From NCBI GenBank assembly GCA_002021875.1, contig CP018627.1, forward strand, positions 8,990,001 through 9,054,000: a stretch of 64,000 nucleotides of DNA, given 5' to 3'. The translations under genes were made by a program, and so were the position numbers. The DNA comes from Streptomyces hygroscopicus (lineage in GTDB: Bacteria; Actinomycetota; Actinomycetes; Streptomycetales; Streptomycetaceae). Under the pieces are notes generated by a model that saw only the letters and a program-made list of their open reading frames with translations, was not told where the DNA came from and did not search any database. Of this stretch, positions 17,669 through 25,551 are shown piece after piece; the stretch's first letter is position 1; each line of letters opens with the position of its first letter.

Positions 17669-18775
17669 ATGAGCGCCAATGAGCGGCCCTCGGGCCAGCA
17701 GCAGACCGGCCGCGCCGCGGCTCGTGCCACAGCCGATTCGGCCTTTCTGCGGGCCTGCCGTCGGGAGCCGGTGCCTCATACGCCGGTGTGGTTCATGCGG
17801 CAGGCGGGGCGCTCGCTTCCGGAGTACCGCAAGCTGCGTGAGGGCACCGCGATGCTCGAGTCCTGCATGCGGCCCGACCTGGTCACCGAGATCACCCTGC
17901 AGCCGGTGCGCCGGCACCGGGTGGACGCGGCCATCTACTTCAGCGACATCGTCGTGCCGCTCAAGGCCATCGGCATCGACCTCGACATCAAGCCCGGTGT
18001 CGGGCCCGTCGTCGAGCGGCCGATCCGTACCCGGGCCGATCTGGAGCGGCTGCGCCCGCTCGACCCGGACGATGTGAAGTACGTCACCGAGGCCGTCGGG
18101 GCGCTCGTCGGCGAGCTCGGCGCGACCCCGCTCATCGGCTTCGCGGGCGCCCCCTTCACGCTCGCCAGCTATCTGGTCGAGGGCGGCCCCTCGCGCAACC
18201 ACGAGCACACCAAGGCGCTCATGTACGGCGACCCGGCGCTGTGGGCCGCGCTGCTCGACCGGCTCGCCGACATCACCGCCGCCTTCCTCAAGGTGCAGAT
18301 CGAGGCAGGCGCCTCGGCCGTCCAGCTCTTCGACTCCTGGGTGGGCGCCCTCGCCCCCGCCGACTACCGCCGCAGCGTGCTGCCCGCCTCCACGAAGGTC
18401 TTCGACGCCGTCGCCGGATACGGGGTGCCGCGCATCCACTTCGGCGTGGGCACCGGTGAGTTGCTCGGACCGCTCGGCGAGGCGGGCGCGGATGTCGTGG
18501 GCGTCGACTGGCGGGTGCCGTTGAACGAGGCGGCCCGGCGGGTCGGCCCCGGCAAGGCGCTCCAGGGCAATCTCGACCCCGCCGTGCTCTTCGCCCCGCG
18601 TACGGCGGTCGAGGCCAAGGCGGAAGAGGTACTGGAGGCCGCCCGGGGGCTGGAGGGGCACATCTTCAACCTCGGCCACGGCGTGCTGCCCAGCACCGAC
18701 CCGGACGCACTGACCCGCCTTGTGGAGTATGTGCACACAAGGAGTGCATCGCGCGCACCTTCTGTGAAGGTCTGA
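17669..18775 (+). CDS. hemE: Uroporphyrinogen decarboxylase
   Basis: A 368-residue enzyme converting uroporphyrinogen III to coproporphyrinogen III by four decarboxylations. The family's N-terminal signature [16 protein letters not shown] is at about residues 38-53 with the substrate-binding Arg residues; later come [12 protein letters not shown] (catalytic Asp), [29 protein letters not shown] and the C-terminal His block NLGHGVLP. Length is typical. It supplies the substrate for the HemY-type oxidase encoded at 27321 and the HemQ encoded at 28816. The aromatic-acid genes lie between these haem genes. Confidence 0.94.
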   Translation: MSANERPSGQQQTGRAAARATADSAFLRACRREPVPHTPVWFMRQAGRSLPEYRKLREGTAMLESCMRPDLVTEITLQPVRRHRVDAAIYFSDIVVPLKAIGIDLDIKPGVGPVVERPIRTRADLERLRPLDPDDVKYVTEAVGALVGELGATPLIGFAGAPFTLASYLVEGGPSRNHEHTKALMYGDPALWAALLDRLADITAAFLKVQIEAGASAVQLFDSWVGALAPADYRRSVLPASTKVFDAVAGYGVPRIHFGVGTGELLGPLGEAGADVVGVDWRVPLNEAARRVGPGKALQGNLDPAVLFAPRTAVEAKAEEVLEAARGLEGHIFNLGHGVLPSTDPDALTRLVEYVHTRSASRAPSVKV

Positions 18776-18818
18776 ACCAAGCGGGAACCCGCGTGCCTCC
18801 CGTGGCGTCGTGAGGGGC

Positions 18819-20354
18819 ATGACCGACATGCCCGCCACCGCGCTGTCAGATTCGTCAGAGTTGCCGGAGTGTGTCCATTTCGTCGACGAATGGGACGGCA
18901 TCCTCCACGAGACCTACGGCGGCGACGCGGACCGGGCCGTCCTGGACTGTGCCAGGCGGCTGGCGGCCGATCCCGCGGGCGAAGAGGCGTACGCCTGGAC
19001 GCTCGGGCTGGTCATGATGGCCGCGTACATCGGCCGGTTCTCCCGTAAGGACGTCGCGGCGGCGGCCCTGGAGGCCCTCCACGCCACCGACCGGCGGCTG
19101 CGCGACCTGCCCTGCGCCCACCGGACGCATCCTTACGAGAGCGATCTGGACGACCGGATCGACCACTTCGTGGACGATCTGCCGCTGCTCACCAACGGGT
19201 TGGCCGAGGACGAGGACCCGGACTGGGAGGACGACGCGACCAAGGAGCGGTGGCTGTGCCCGCGCGACATCGCCGGGTACGCGCGGGTCGCCGTGGACAT
19301 CATCGCCCCCGGCAGCGTGGGCGGCATCCCGCCCCGGCTCCCGGCCCGCGACGCGCGCCGCGCCGAGGATCTGCGCTCGATCGTCTGGGACTACCCGAGC
19401 GCGGCCGTCGACCCCGGCCAGGAGCTGTCCGCCTACGCCAGGAACCTGGTCGCCAACCCCCTGGGCTATCACCGCGCCGGGCTCGTGGTCGTCCTGCACG
19501 CCGCCTGCTGGTATGCCGCCAGCGGCCGGATCCGCGACCAGCGGGTCCTGGACACCATGGTGGACGCCCTGGAGGCGGTGCTGCCCGGCCTCGGCGACGC
19601 GTCCTGCGCACACGGCGAGGGCGACCACCCCGCGGTCGGCCGGGACACCGCGGAGCAGGCCACCGTGGGCATCCACCTGCTCAGCCCCGGCGGCCGGGGC
19701 GTCTACCGCCACTGGCACCGGGAGGAGCTGGAGACGGCGCCGCTGGAGGCGTGGCTGTGCCCGGCCTTCCTCGCCGCGATCGCCCGCGAGGCGCTGGACC
19801 ATCTGCGGACCGGCCGGGAGCGGCTGTTCGGCCTCCGGGACACCGCCCATCTGGACGAGGCGCTGCTGCGCCCCGACGGACGGCTCGACATCGAACGGCT
19901 CACCCACGCCGTGCGCTTCCGCTGCCGGGACGGACAGGCCGCGGAGGACGCCGGGCTGTGGGCCGCGCGGCGGTTCGCGGCGGGCCCGGCCGATCCGCGC
20001 GAGCGGCTGGTGCTGCTGCTGGTCGCCTGCTGGTCGGTGACCTCGGGCGAGGAGCCCCCGCCCGAGGCCGTCCACCGGGATCTGCGGGCGATCCTCGGCG
20101 CGGTGCGGACCGCTCCGGCGGCCGAGACCTGCCCGCATGGGGACGCGCATCCCTGGGACGTGCTGACCGAGCTGGTCGGGCGCCGTCACTTCGGTTTCCA
20201 CGAGGACCCTTACGGCGCCCATCTCAACCATCTCTACGCGCCCCGGGAGTACGACACGCCCGAGCGGCCCTTCGGCTCCGAGGCGTGGAGCTGCCCCCGG
20301 CATGTGGCCCAGCGGGTGCGGCTCGCGCTCCGGGTCATCGACGGCGCGAACTGA
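18819..20354 (+). CDS. Hypothetical protein with three CxH/WxCP repeats
   Basis: A 511-residue soluble protein with no domain I recognise. It is internally repetitive: three units each have a helical block ending in a C-x-H-x(3-4)-H-P motif (CAHRTHP at 99-105, CAHGEGDHP at 263-271, CPHGDAHP at 438-445) followed later by a W-x-C-P turn (WLCP at 145, WLCP at 312, WSCP near 489) and an amphipathic helix. The conserved Cys and His pattern suggests three equivalent metal sites, probably zinc, or three conserved disulfide/ligand sites. Start: ATG 18819; GTG 18810 and ATG 18828 are alternatives. It follows hemE by 43 bp and may be co-transcribed. Confidence 0.75.
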   Translation: MTDMPATALSDSSELPECVHFVDEWDGILHETYGGDADRAVLDCARRLAADPAGEEAYAWTLGLVMMAAYIGRFSRKDVAAAALEALHATDRRLRDLPCAHRTHPYESDLDDRIDHFVDDLPLLTNGLAEDEDPDWEDDATKERWLCPRDIAGYARVAVDIIAPGSVGGIPPRLPARDARRAEDLRSIVWDYPSAAVDPGQELSAYARNLVANPLGYHRAGLVVVLHAACWYAASGRIRDQRVLDTMVDALEAVLPGLGDASCAHGEGDHPAVGRDTAEQATVGIHLLSPGGRGVYRHWHREELETAPLEAWLCPAFLAAIAREALDHLRTGRERLFGLRDTAHLDEALLRPDGRLDIERLTHAVRFRCRDGQAAEDAGLWAARRFAAGPADPRERLVLLLVACWSVTSGEEPPPEAVHRDLRAILGAVRTAPAAETCPHGDAHPWDVLTELVGRRHFGFHEDPYGAHLNHLYAPREYDTPERPFGSEAWSCPRHVAQRVRLALRVIDGAN

Positions 20355-20429
20355 TCGGCGGCCGGACAGGACCCGCCCCGGGGGTAGCGCGCCTGCGGCG
20401 AGCCTTCCCCTACCCGCCCCTCCCCACAA

Positions 20430-20475
20430 CCGGGGCTCCGCCCCGGACCCCGCTCCTCAATCGCCGGAGGGGCTG
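20430..20475. repeat. Streptomyces-type interspersed GC-rich repeat at the end of the flavoprotein gene
   Basis: The segment CGGGGCTCCGCCCCGG followed by ACCCCGCTCCTCAA and CGCCGGAGGGGCT is a pattern I know to recur many times between genes in Streptomyces genomes, with GGGGC/GCCCC stems. Here it overlaps the last codons of the leftward gene and contributes its C-terminal residues KSSPSGD. Confidence 0.6.
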
Positions 20476-21854
20476 GATTTCACGGTTCCCGCCGCCTTGC
20501 GTGCTGCCACCAGTACCGGGTCCCACACCGGGGAGAACGGCGGGGCGTAGCCCAGGTCCAGCGCCGTCATCTGCTCCACCGTCATCCGGGCGGTCAGTGC
20601 GACCGCCGCGATGTCGACCCGCTTGCCCGCGCCCTCGCGGCCGACGATCTGCGTGCCGAGCAGCCGTCCCGTGCGCTGCTCGGCGAGCATCTTCACCGTC
20701 ATCGGGCGACTGTCCGGGTAGTACCCGGCCCTGCTGGTCGACTCGATGGTGACCGCCTCGAACTTCAGCCCCACGGCGGCGGCTTCGGCCTCCAGCAGCC
20801 CGGTGCGGGCGATCTCCAGATCGCAGACCTTGCTGACAGCAGTGCCGACGACACCGGGGAAGGTCGCGTAGTCGCCGCCCACATTGGCGCCGATGACCTG
20901 CCCGTGCTTATTGGCGTGGGTGCCCAGCGGAATGTGCCGGGTGCGGCCGGAGACCAGGTCGAGGACCTCGACACAGTCGCCGCCCGCCCAGATGTTGTCG
21001 TGACCGCGCACGCGCATGGCCAGATCGGTCAGCAGCCCGCCGTAGGAGCCCACCGGCAGCCCCGCCTCCTGGGCGAGCCCGGTCTCGGGGGCCACCCCGA
21101 GGCCCAGGACCACGAGGTCGGCGGGGTATTCGCTGACCTTGGTGGCCACGGCCCGCACCCGGCCGTCCTCCCCGGTGACCACTTCGGTGACCTCCGCGCC
21201 GGTCACCGTGTCGATGCCGAGCCCTGTCATCGCGTCGCGCACCAGCCGCCCCATGTCGGGGTCGAGCGTGGACATCGGCTGCTCACCGCGCTCCAGGACG
21301 GTGACCTGGCAGCCGCGTTGGACGAGCGCCTCGGCCATCTCCACCCCGATGTATCCGGCGCCGATCACGACCGCGCGCTCGACCCGGGTGGACTCCAGGG
21401 TCTCCAGCAGCGCTCGCCCGTGGTCCAGGGTCTGCACCCCGTGGACGCCGGGGGCGTCGATCCCGGGCATGTCGGGGCGGCGCGGCCGGGCGCCGGTCGC
21501 GATGACCAGGTCGTCGAAGCCGTGCCAGCGCTCGTCGCCGTTACCGCGCGGGTCGACGTCCCGCGCCAGGACCCGCTGGCCGGCGAGGTCGATCTCGACG
21601 ACCTCGGTGTGCGTCCGTACGTCGATCCCGCGGCCCTGGTGGGTCTCGGGCGTACGGGCGATGAGCTCGTCGGGGCCGTCCACCACCCCGCCGACCCAGT
21701 ACGGGATGCCGCAGGCCGAGTACGAGGTGAACTGGCCGCGCTCGAAGGCGAGGATCTCCAGCTCGCTCCGGCTCTTGAGCCTGCGCGCCCGCGACGCGGC
21801 GGACATGCCCGCCGCGTCGCCCCCGATGACCACCATGCGTCGTGCCGCCGCCAT
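20457..21854 (-). CDS. FAD-dependent pyridine nucleotide-disulfide oxidoreductase, CoA-disulfide reductase / NADH oxidase type
   Basis: A 465-residue flavoprotein. FAD-binding start MVVIGGDAAGMSAASRAR; the redox Cys lies in SYSACGIPYWVGG (about residue 48), the single-Cys arrangement of CoA-disulfide reductases, NADH oxidases and related persulfide reductases; NAD-binding motif AVVIGAGYIGVEMAEAL (about 170); C-terminal dimerisation domain with DSRPMTVKMLAEQRTGRLLGTQIVG and DIAAVALTARMTVEQM. Likely roles are reduction of CoA disulfide, persulfide or oxygen with NAD(P)H. It lies 43 bp after the MFS gene in the leftward pobA operon. The extreme C-terminus is encoded by an interspersed repeat. 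ATG start with a GGAGGGG site. Confidence 0.83.
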   Translation of the reverse strand: MAAARRMVVIGGDAAGMSAASRARRLKSRSELEILAFERGQFTSYSACGIPYWVGGVVDGPDELIARTPETHQGRGIDVRTHTEVVEIDLAGQRVLARDVDPRGNGDERWHGFDDLVIATGARPRRPDMPGIDAPGVHGVQTLDHGRALLETLESTRVERAVVIGAGYIGVEMAEALVQRGCQVTVLERGEQPMSTLDPDMGRLVRDAMTGLGIDTVTGAEVTEVVTGEDGRVRAVATKVSEYPADLVVLGLGVAPETGLAQEAGLPVGSYGGLLTDLAMRVRGHDNIWAGGDCVEVLDLVSGRTRHIPLGTHANKHGQVIGANVGGDYATFPGVVGTAVSKVCDLEIARTGLLEAEAAAVGLKFEAVTIESTSRAGYYPDSRPMTVKMLAEQRTGRLLGTQIVGREGAGKRVDIAAVALTARMTVEQMTALDLGYAPPFSPVWDPVLVAARKAAGTVKSSPSGD

Positions 21855-21897
21855 GTATGCCCCTCCGCCACTGGATGTCCGGCTTTAGGGGACCAAC

Positions 21898-23349
21898 CTA
21901 TGCGCGCGAGGTGTTCTCCCGGATCAGCACATACAGCCCCGCGCTGGCGAGCATCAGCGCGCCGTCGATGTAGACCGCGTGCGTCCAGCTTCCGTAGTGG
22001 TCGAAGAGGGTGCCGCTGAGGGCCGGGCTGACCACCGCGCCGATCTCCCCGACCAGGTTGAACAGGCCGAAGGCCGCGCCGCGTTCGGCCGCGTCGACCA
22101 CATCGTTGAGCAGCGCGTGCGCCATCGGCTGGAGCGCGTTGAAGAACAGGCTGGTCACGAAGAGCAGGATGGACATCACCCAGAGGGAGGGCTGCTCATT
22201 GGTCTGCAGATAGGCGGCGAACACCAGCACCAGCACGCCCTGGACCACGGTGAACGCGATCAGCAGCGGCCGCCGCCCCCAGCCCCGGGCCTTGGCCCGG
22301 TCCGAGAGCATGCCTCCGGCCGGGAAGCCGAGGATGCCCGCGCCCGCGTTGAAGGTGGCCACCAGCGCGGCGTTCTGGAACGAGCTGTGGGCGGCGTCCG
22401 CGACGATCGACACCGACCAGAAGCTGAAGAACCACAGATTCCACATGACCGCGATGAAGGCGAAGCTGAGCAGCAGCACATTGCGGTTCCGGGAGACCGA
22501 GCCCAGTTTGCCGCTCCGCCGGGCGAAGATCGCCCCGATGAGCAGGAACGCCAGCACGCACTCCAGGACGGCCACGCCCCAGCTCGGCATCCCCGCCCCG
22601 TCGGCGATCAGATAGACCGCCATGACCGCGGCGCACAGCACCGCCGAGATCCCCAGCAGCCGCAAGGTGGAGCCGGTGGCCTTGAGCGGACCGCCGATGC
22701 GGCGCATATAGACCGCCGTGACCCAGCCGAACGCCAGCGTCGCACCGCCCAGCACCAGGAACGGCATCCGCCAGGCGTCCTCCTCGCCGAGCACCTCCCC
22801 GCCCCAGTCGATCAGATACGGCGCGCTGATGGTCGCGACCGTCAGCCCGATGGCCAGTCCGGTGATGGCGACGCCCATGCCCAGACCGGCCTTGGCGGGC
22901 GGGGTGCGCTGGGCGATCAGCGAGCGGTCGTTGGAGTAGAAGACGCCCTCGCCGAGGCCGGTCAGCACCCGCAGCACGACGAAGGCGATCAGCCCGGTCA
23001 TCAGGCCGCTGGCGAGGGTCGCGACCCCCGCCCACAGCAGCGAGACCGCGAGCATGGTGCGGTGCCCGAAGCGGTCGCCGAGATAGCCGCCGGGGAACTG
23101 GGTCAGCATGTAGCCCGCGAAGAAGAGGCTGCCGATCAGGCCGCCGAGCGCGTGCGGATGGTCGGCGGAGCCCAGCATGGCGTGGTCGTTCTCGATCAGC
23201 CAGGTGACGACCGGGCCGGTGATGGTGCGGTCGGCGTACGAGAAGAGCCAGCCGCCCAGCAGCATGGCCCACAGGGTGTGGTACGGCTGCCAGCCGCCCC
23301 GAGGCGCCTCCCGTCCCTGCGCGGTGGGCTCTGCGGTCACTTCGGGCAT
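21898..23349 (-). CDS. MFS transporter, probably aromatic or organic acid uptake
   Basis: A 483-residue major facilitator with twelve hydrophobic segments in two halves. Landmarks: TM1 with LLGGWLFSYADRTITGPV, the loop GGYLGDRFGHRT between TM2 and TM3 (variant of G-x-L-a-D-R-x-G), and the second-half loop FPAGGMLSDRAKARGWGRR. The Asp/Arg near the end of TM1 (YADR) resembles anion/cation symporters. It sits between an IclR gene and the flavoprotein gene, downstream of pobA, so 4-hydroxybenzoate or a related carboxylate is the likely cargo; that is inference from context. Start ATG 23349. Confidence 0.83.
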   Translation of the reverse strand: MPEVTAEPTAQGREAPRGGWQPYHTLWAMLLGGWLFSYADRTITGPVVTWLIENDHAMLGSADHPHALGGLIGSLFFAGYMLTQFPGGYLGDRFGHRTMLAVSLLWAGVATLASGLMTGLIAFVVLRVLTGLGEGVFYSNDRSLIAQRTPPAKAGLGMGVAITGLAIGLTVATISAPYLIDWGGEVLGEEDAWRMPFLVLGGATLAFGWVTAVYMRRIGGPLKATGSTLRLLGISAVLCAAVMAVYLIADGAGMPSWGVAVLECVLAFLLIGAIFARRSGKLGSVSRNRNVLLLSFAFIAVMWNLWFFSFWSVSIVADAAHSSFQNAALVATFNAGAGILGFPAGGMLSDRAKARGWGRRPLLIAFTVVQGVLVLVFAAYLQTNEQPSLWVMSILLFVTSLFFNALQPMAHALLNDVVDAAERGAAFGLFNLVGEIGAVVSPALSGTLFDHYGSWTHAVYIDGALMLASAGLYVLIRENTSRA

Positions 23350-23456
23350 GTCTCCATGTCCCCCTTCGGGCCTGGGCGTTCAGGCTCGGCAGCGCGGTAT
23401 GTGCCACACAGGATGTGGCCGGACACCGGCCGCGGCAAGGCGCGCTCCGGGGTCTT

Positions 23457-24296
23457 TCACCGACCGGAAGCCTCCGCGACGGGCTCTTGCCCCAGGGCGG
23501 CGGCGAGGGTACGGGAGATGCCGTGGGCGGCGACCCGTACGGCCGGGATCAGCCCGGGGGCCCGCCCCTCCGCGGCCGGCACCACCACCGAAAGCGAGGC
23601 CACCACCTCCCCGCGCGGTCCGCGCACCGGGGCGGCGATGGACAGCCCGTCCATGGTGATCTGCCGGTCGCTGACCGCGATCCCGGTGCGCCGCACCTCG
23701 GCGAGGGCGGCCCGCAGCCGGTGCGGGTCCTGGATCGTCAGCTCGGTGTAGCGGCGCAGCGGGCGGGCGCACACCCGCTCGTACAGCCGTGGCGGCCCGT
23801 ACGCGAGCAGCACCAACCCGACGCCGGTCGCGTGCAGCGGCCAGCGGCTGCCGACCCGGGTGCGCACCTGGACCGCCGAGTGTCCCGAGATCAGCTCGAC
23901 ATAGACCACCTCCAGGCCGTCCCGCACGGCGAGCTGGACGTTCTCGTGGGTGGCCTCGTACAGGTCCTCCATGAACGGCAGCGCCGCCTCGCGCACCCCG
24001 ACCCCGCGCGGTGAGAGCGTCGCCACCTCCCACAGCCGCAGCCCGATGTGGTACGCCCCGGTGGCGTCGCGCTCCAGGGCGCCCCAGCGGGTGAGCGAGG
24101 CGACCAGCCGGTGCGCGGTGGCCAGTGGCAGCCCGGCGCGCCGGGCGAGGGCGGTGAGGGACAGCGAGCGGTGCGAGGCGTCGAACGCGTCGAGGACCGC
24201 CAGCATCCGGCCGGCGACCGAGCGGCCCGCGTCCGGGCTGCCGGCGGCGCGGGAGCCCGGTGGGCTCATGGGGGTGAGCGGGCCCGGGGCCGTCAT
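23457..24296 (-). CDS. IclR-family transcriptional regulator
   Basis: A 279-residue protein. The N-terminal winged helix (about residues 25-85) contains SLSLTALARRAGLPLATAHRLVASLTRWG; the C-terminal IclR effector domain follows with HENVQLAVRDGLEVVYVELI, HATGVGLVLLAYGP, GIAVSDRQITMDGLSIAAPVRGPRGEVVASLSVVVP. The ligand pocket is expected to bind a small aromatic or organic acid. Its ATG overlaps the pobA stop (ATGA), so it is the second gene of the pobA operon and is made in proportion to the enzyme, which suits feedback control by pathway substrate or product. Confidence 0.88.
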   Translation of the reverse strand: MTAPGPLTPMSPPGSRAAGSPDAGRSVAGRMLAVLDAFDASHRSLSLTALARRAGLPLATAHRLVASLTRWGALERDATGAYHIGLRLWEVATLSPRGVGVREAALPFMEDLYEATHENVQLAVRDGLEVVYVELISGHSAVQVRTRVGSRWPLHATGVGLVLLAYGPPRLYERVCARPLRRYTELTIQDPHRLRAALAEVRRTGIAVSDRQITMDGLSIAAPVRGPRGEVVASLSVVVPAAEGRAPGLIPAVRVAAHGISRTLAAALGQEPVAEASGR

Positions 24297-25474
24297 GACA
24301 GCGGGAGGCCGACGTAGTTCTCGGCGAGTTCGGCGGAGGCGGTGGGGGAGGAGGCGATCCGCTCCAGCCGTGCGAGCCGCACCCGGTCCTCGAACGGGCT
24401 CTCGTCCGGGCGGCGGTGGAGCGTGTCCGTCATGAAGTACGAGAACCGCTCGGCCTGCCACACCCGGCGCAGACAGGTCTGCGAATAGCCGTCCAGCAGC
24501 TCGGGGGAGCCGGTCTCCTGGTGGTGGATCAGCGCACGGGCCAAAGTGATCACGTCGGTGACGGCCAGGTTGAGCCCCTTGGCGCCGGTGGGCGGCACGA
24601 TATGCGCCGCGTCGCCCGCCAGGAACAGCCGTCCGTGGCGCATCGGCTCCTGGACGAAGCTGCGCATCGGGGTGAGCGAGGTGGCGGTGATCGGGCCGCG
24701 CTCCAGCGTCCAGTCCCCGTCGAGCGCGAAACGGGTCGACAGCTCGTCCCAGATCCGCTCATGGGACCAGCCGGCCGGATCGGTGTCGTTCGGCACCTGG
24801 AGGTAGAGCCGGGAGACCTGGGGGGAGCGCATGCTGTGCAGGGCGAAGCCGCGCTGATGGCGGGCGTAGATCAACTCCTCGCAGGACGGCGCCACATCGG
24901 CCAGCACGCCGAGCCAGGAGTAGGGGTAGGTGTGCTCGAAGGTGCGGACCCGGTCGGCGGGGAGCGCGCGCCGGGCGATGCCGTGGAAGCCGTCGCAGCC
25001 CGCCACGTAGTCGCAGCTGAGGGTCTGCTCGCGGCCTTGGTGGCGGAAGCGGATGACGGGCGCGGCGGAGTCCGGCTTCTCGATGGCCAGCGCCTCGGCC
25101 TCGAACAGCAGCGGCGGACCGCCGGGCTCCTCGAGCTGAAGCGCGATCAGGTCCTTGACGATCTCGGTCTGGGCGTAGACCATCACCGACTTGCCGCCGG
25201 TGGCGGAGGGGAAGTCCACGCGGTGGCCACGGCCCTCGAAGCGCAGCTCGATGCCCTGGTGGGGCAGCCCCTCGCGGTCCAGGCGCCCGCCGGCGCCGCA
25301 CTCCCGCAGCACATCCACGGTGCCCTGCTCCAGGATCCCGGCCCGCTGGCGCCGCTCGGCATACGCCCGGTCCCGGCTCTCCAGCACCACGCAGTCGATC
25401 CCGGCGCGGTGCAGCAGACGGGCGAGCAGCAGTCCGGCGGGTCCGCCGCCGATGATGCCGACGGTCGTGCGCAT
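24293..25474 (-). CDS. pobA: 4-hydroxybenzoate 3-monooxygenase
   Basis: A 393-residue flavoprotein hydroxylase converting 4-hydroxybenzoate to protocatechuate with NAD(P)H and O2. FAD motif VGIIGGGPAGLLLARLLHRAG at the N-terminus; the substrate-pocket block RQRAGILEQGTVDVLRECG; the central DG-type motif YVAGCDGFHGIARRAL; and the FAD-ribityl motif LFLAGDAAHIVPPTGAKGLNLAVTDV (about residues 280-305). The protein is collinear with Pseudomonas PobA in length. Start at ATG 25474 with AGGGG 8-9 nt upstream; a GTG lies one codon earlier. It leads a leftward operon with IclR, MFS and flavoprotein genes and is divergent from a tandem-IclR regulator. Confidence 0.93.
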   Translation of the reverse strand: MRTTVGIIGGGPAGLLLARLLHRAGIDCVVLESRDRAYAERRQRAGILEQGTVDVLRECGAGGRLDREGLPHQGIELRFEGRGHRVDFPSATGGKSVMVYAQTEIVKDLIALQLEEPGGPPLLFEAEALAIEKPDSAAPVIRFRHQGREQTLSCDYVAGCDGFHGIARRALPADRVRTFEHTYPYSWLGVLADVAPSCEELIYARHQRGFALHSMRSPQVSRLYLQVPNDTDPAGWSHERIWDELSTRFALDGDWTLERGPITATSLTPMRSFVQEPMRHGRLFLAGDAAHIVPPTGAKGLNLAVTDVITLARALIHHQETGSPELLDGYSQTCLRRVWQAERFSYFMTDTLHRRPDESPFEDRVRLARLERIASSPTASAELAENYVGLPLS

Positions 25475-25515
25475 CACATCGTCCCCTCGCTGTGGTGGTC
25501 CATGCGGCTCGCCAC

Positions 25516-25545
25516 TTGTTCGCTGAGTGAAACTTCGTTCATAAT
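25516..25545 (+). promoter_or_regulatory. Promoter of the tandem-IclR gene with embedded TGAA-N6-TTCA operator
   Basis: TTGTTC (25516-25521) and CATAAT (25540-25545) are spaced by 18 bp and placed so that transcription would begin at or next to the GTG/ATG start (25552/25555), giving a leaderless mRNA. A dyad TGAAACTTCGTTCA (25528-25541) covers the spacer and the edge of the -10, the expected place for autorepression and control of the divergent pobA operon. Confidence 0.55.
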
Positions 25546-25551
25546 TGACTG

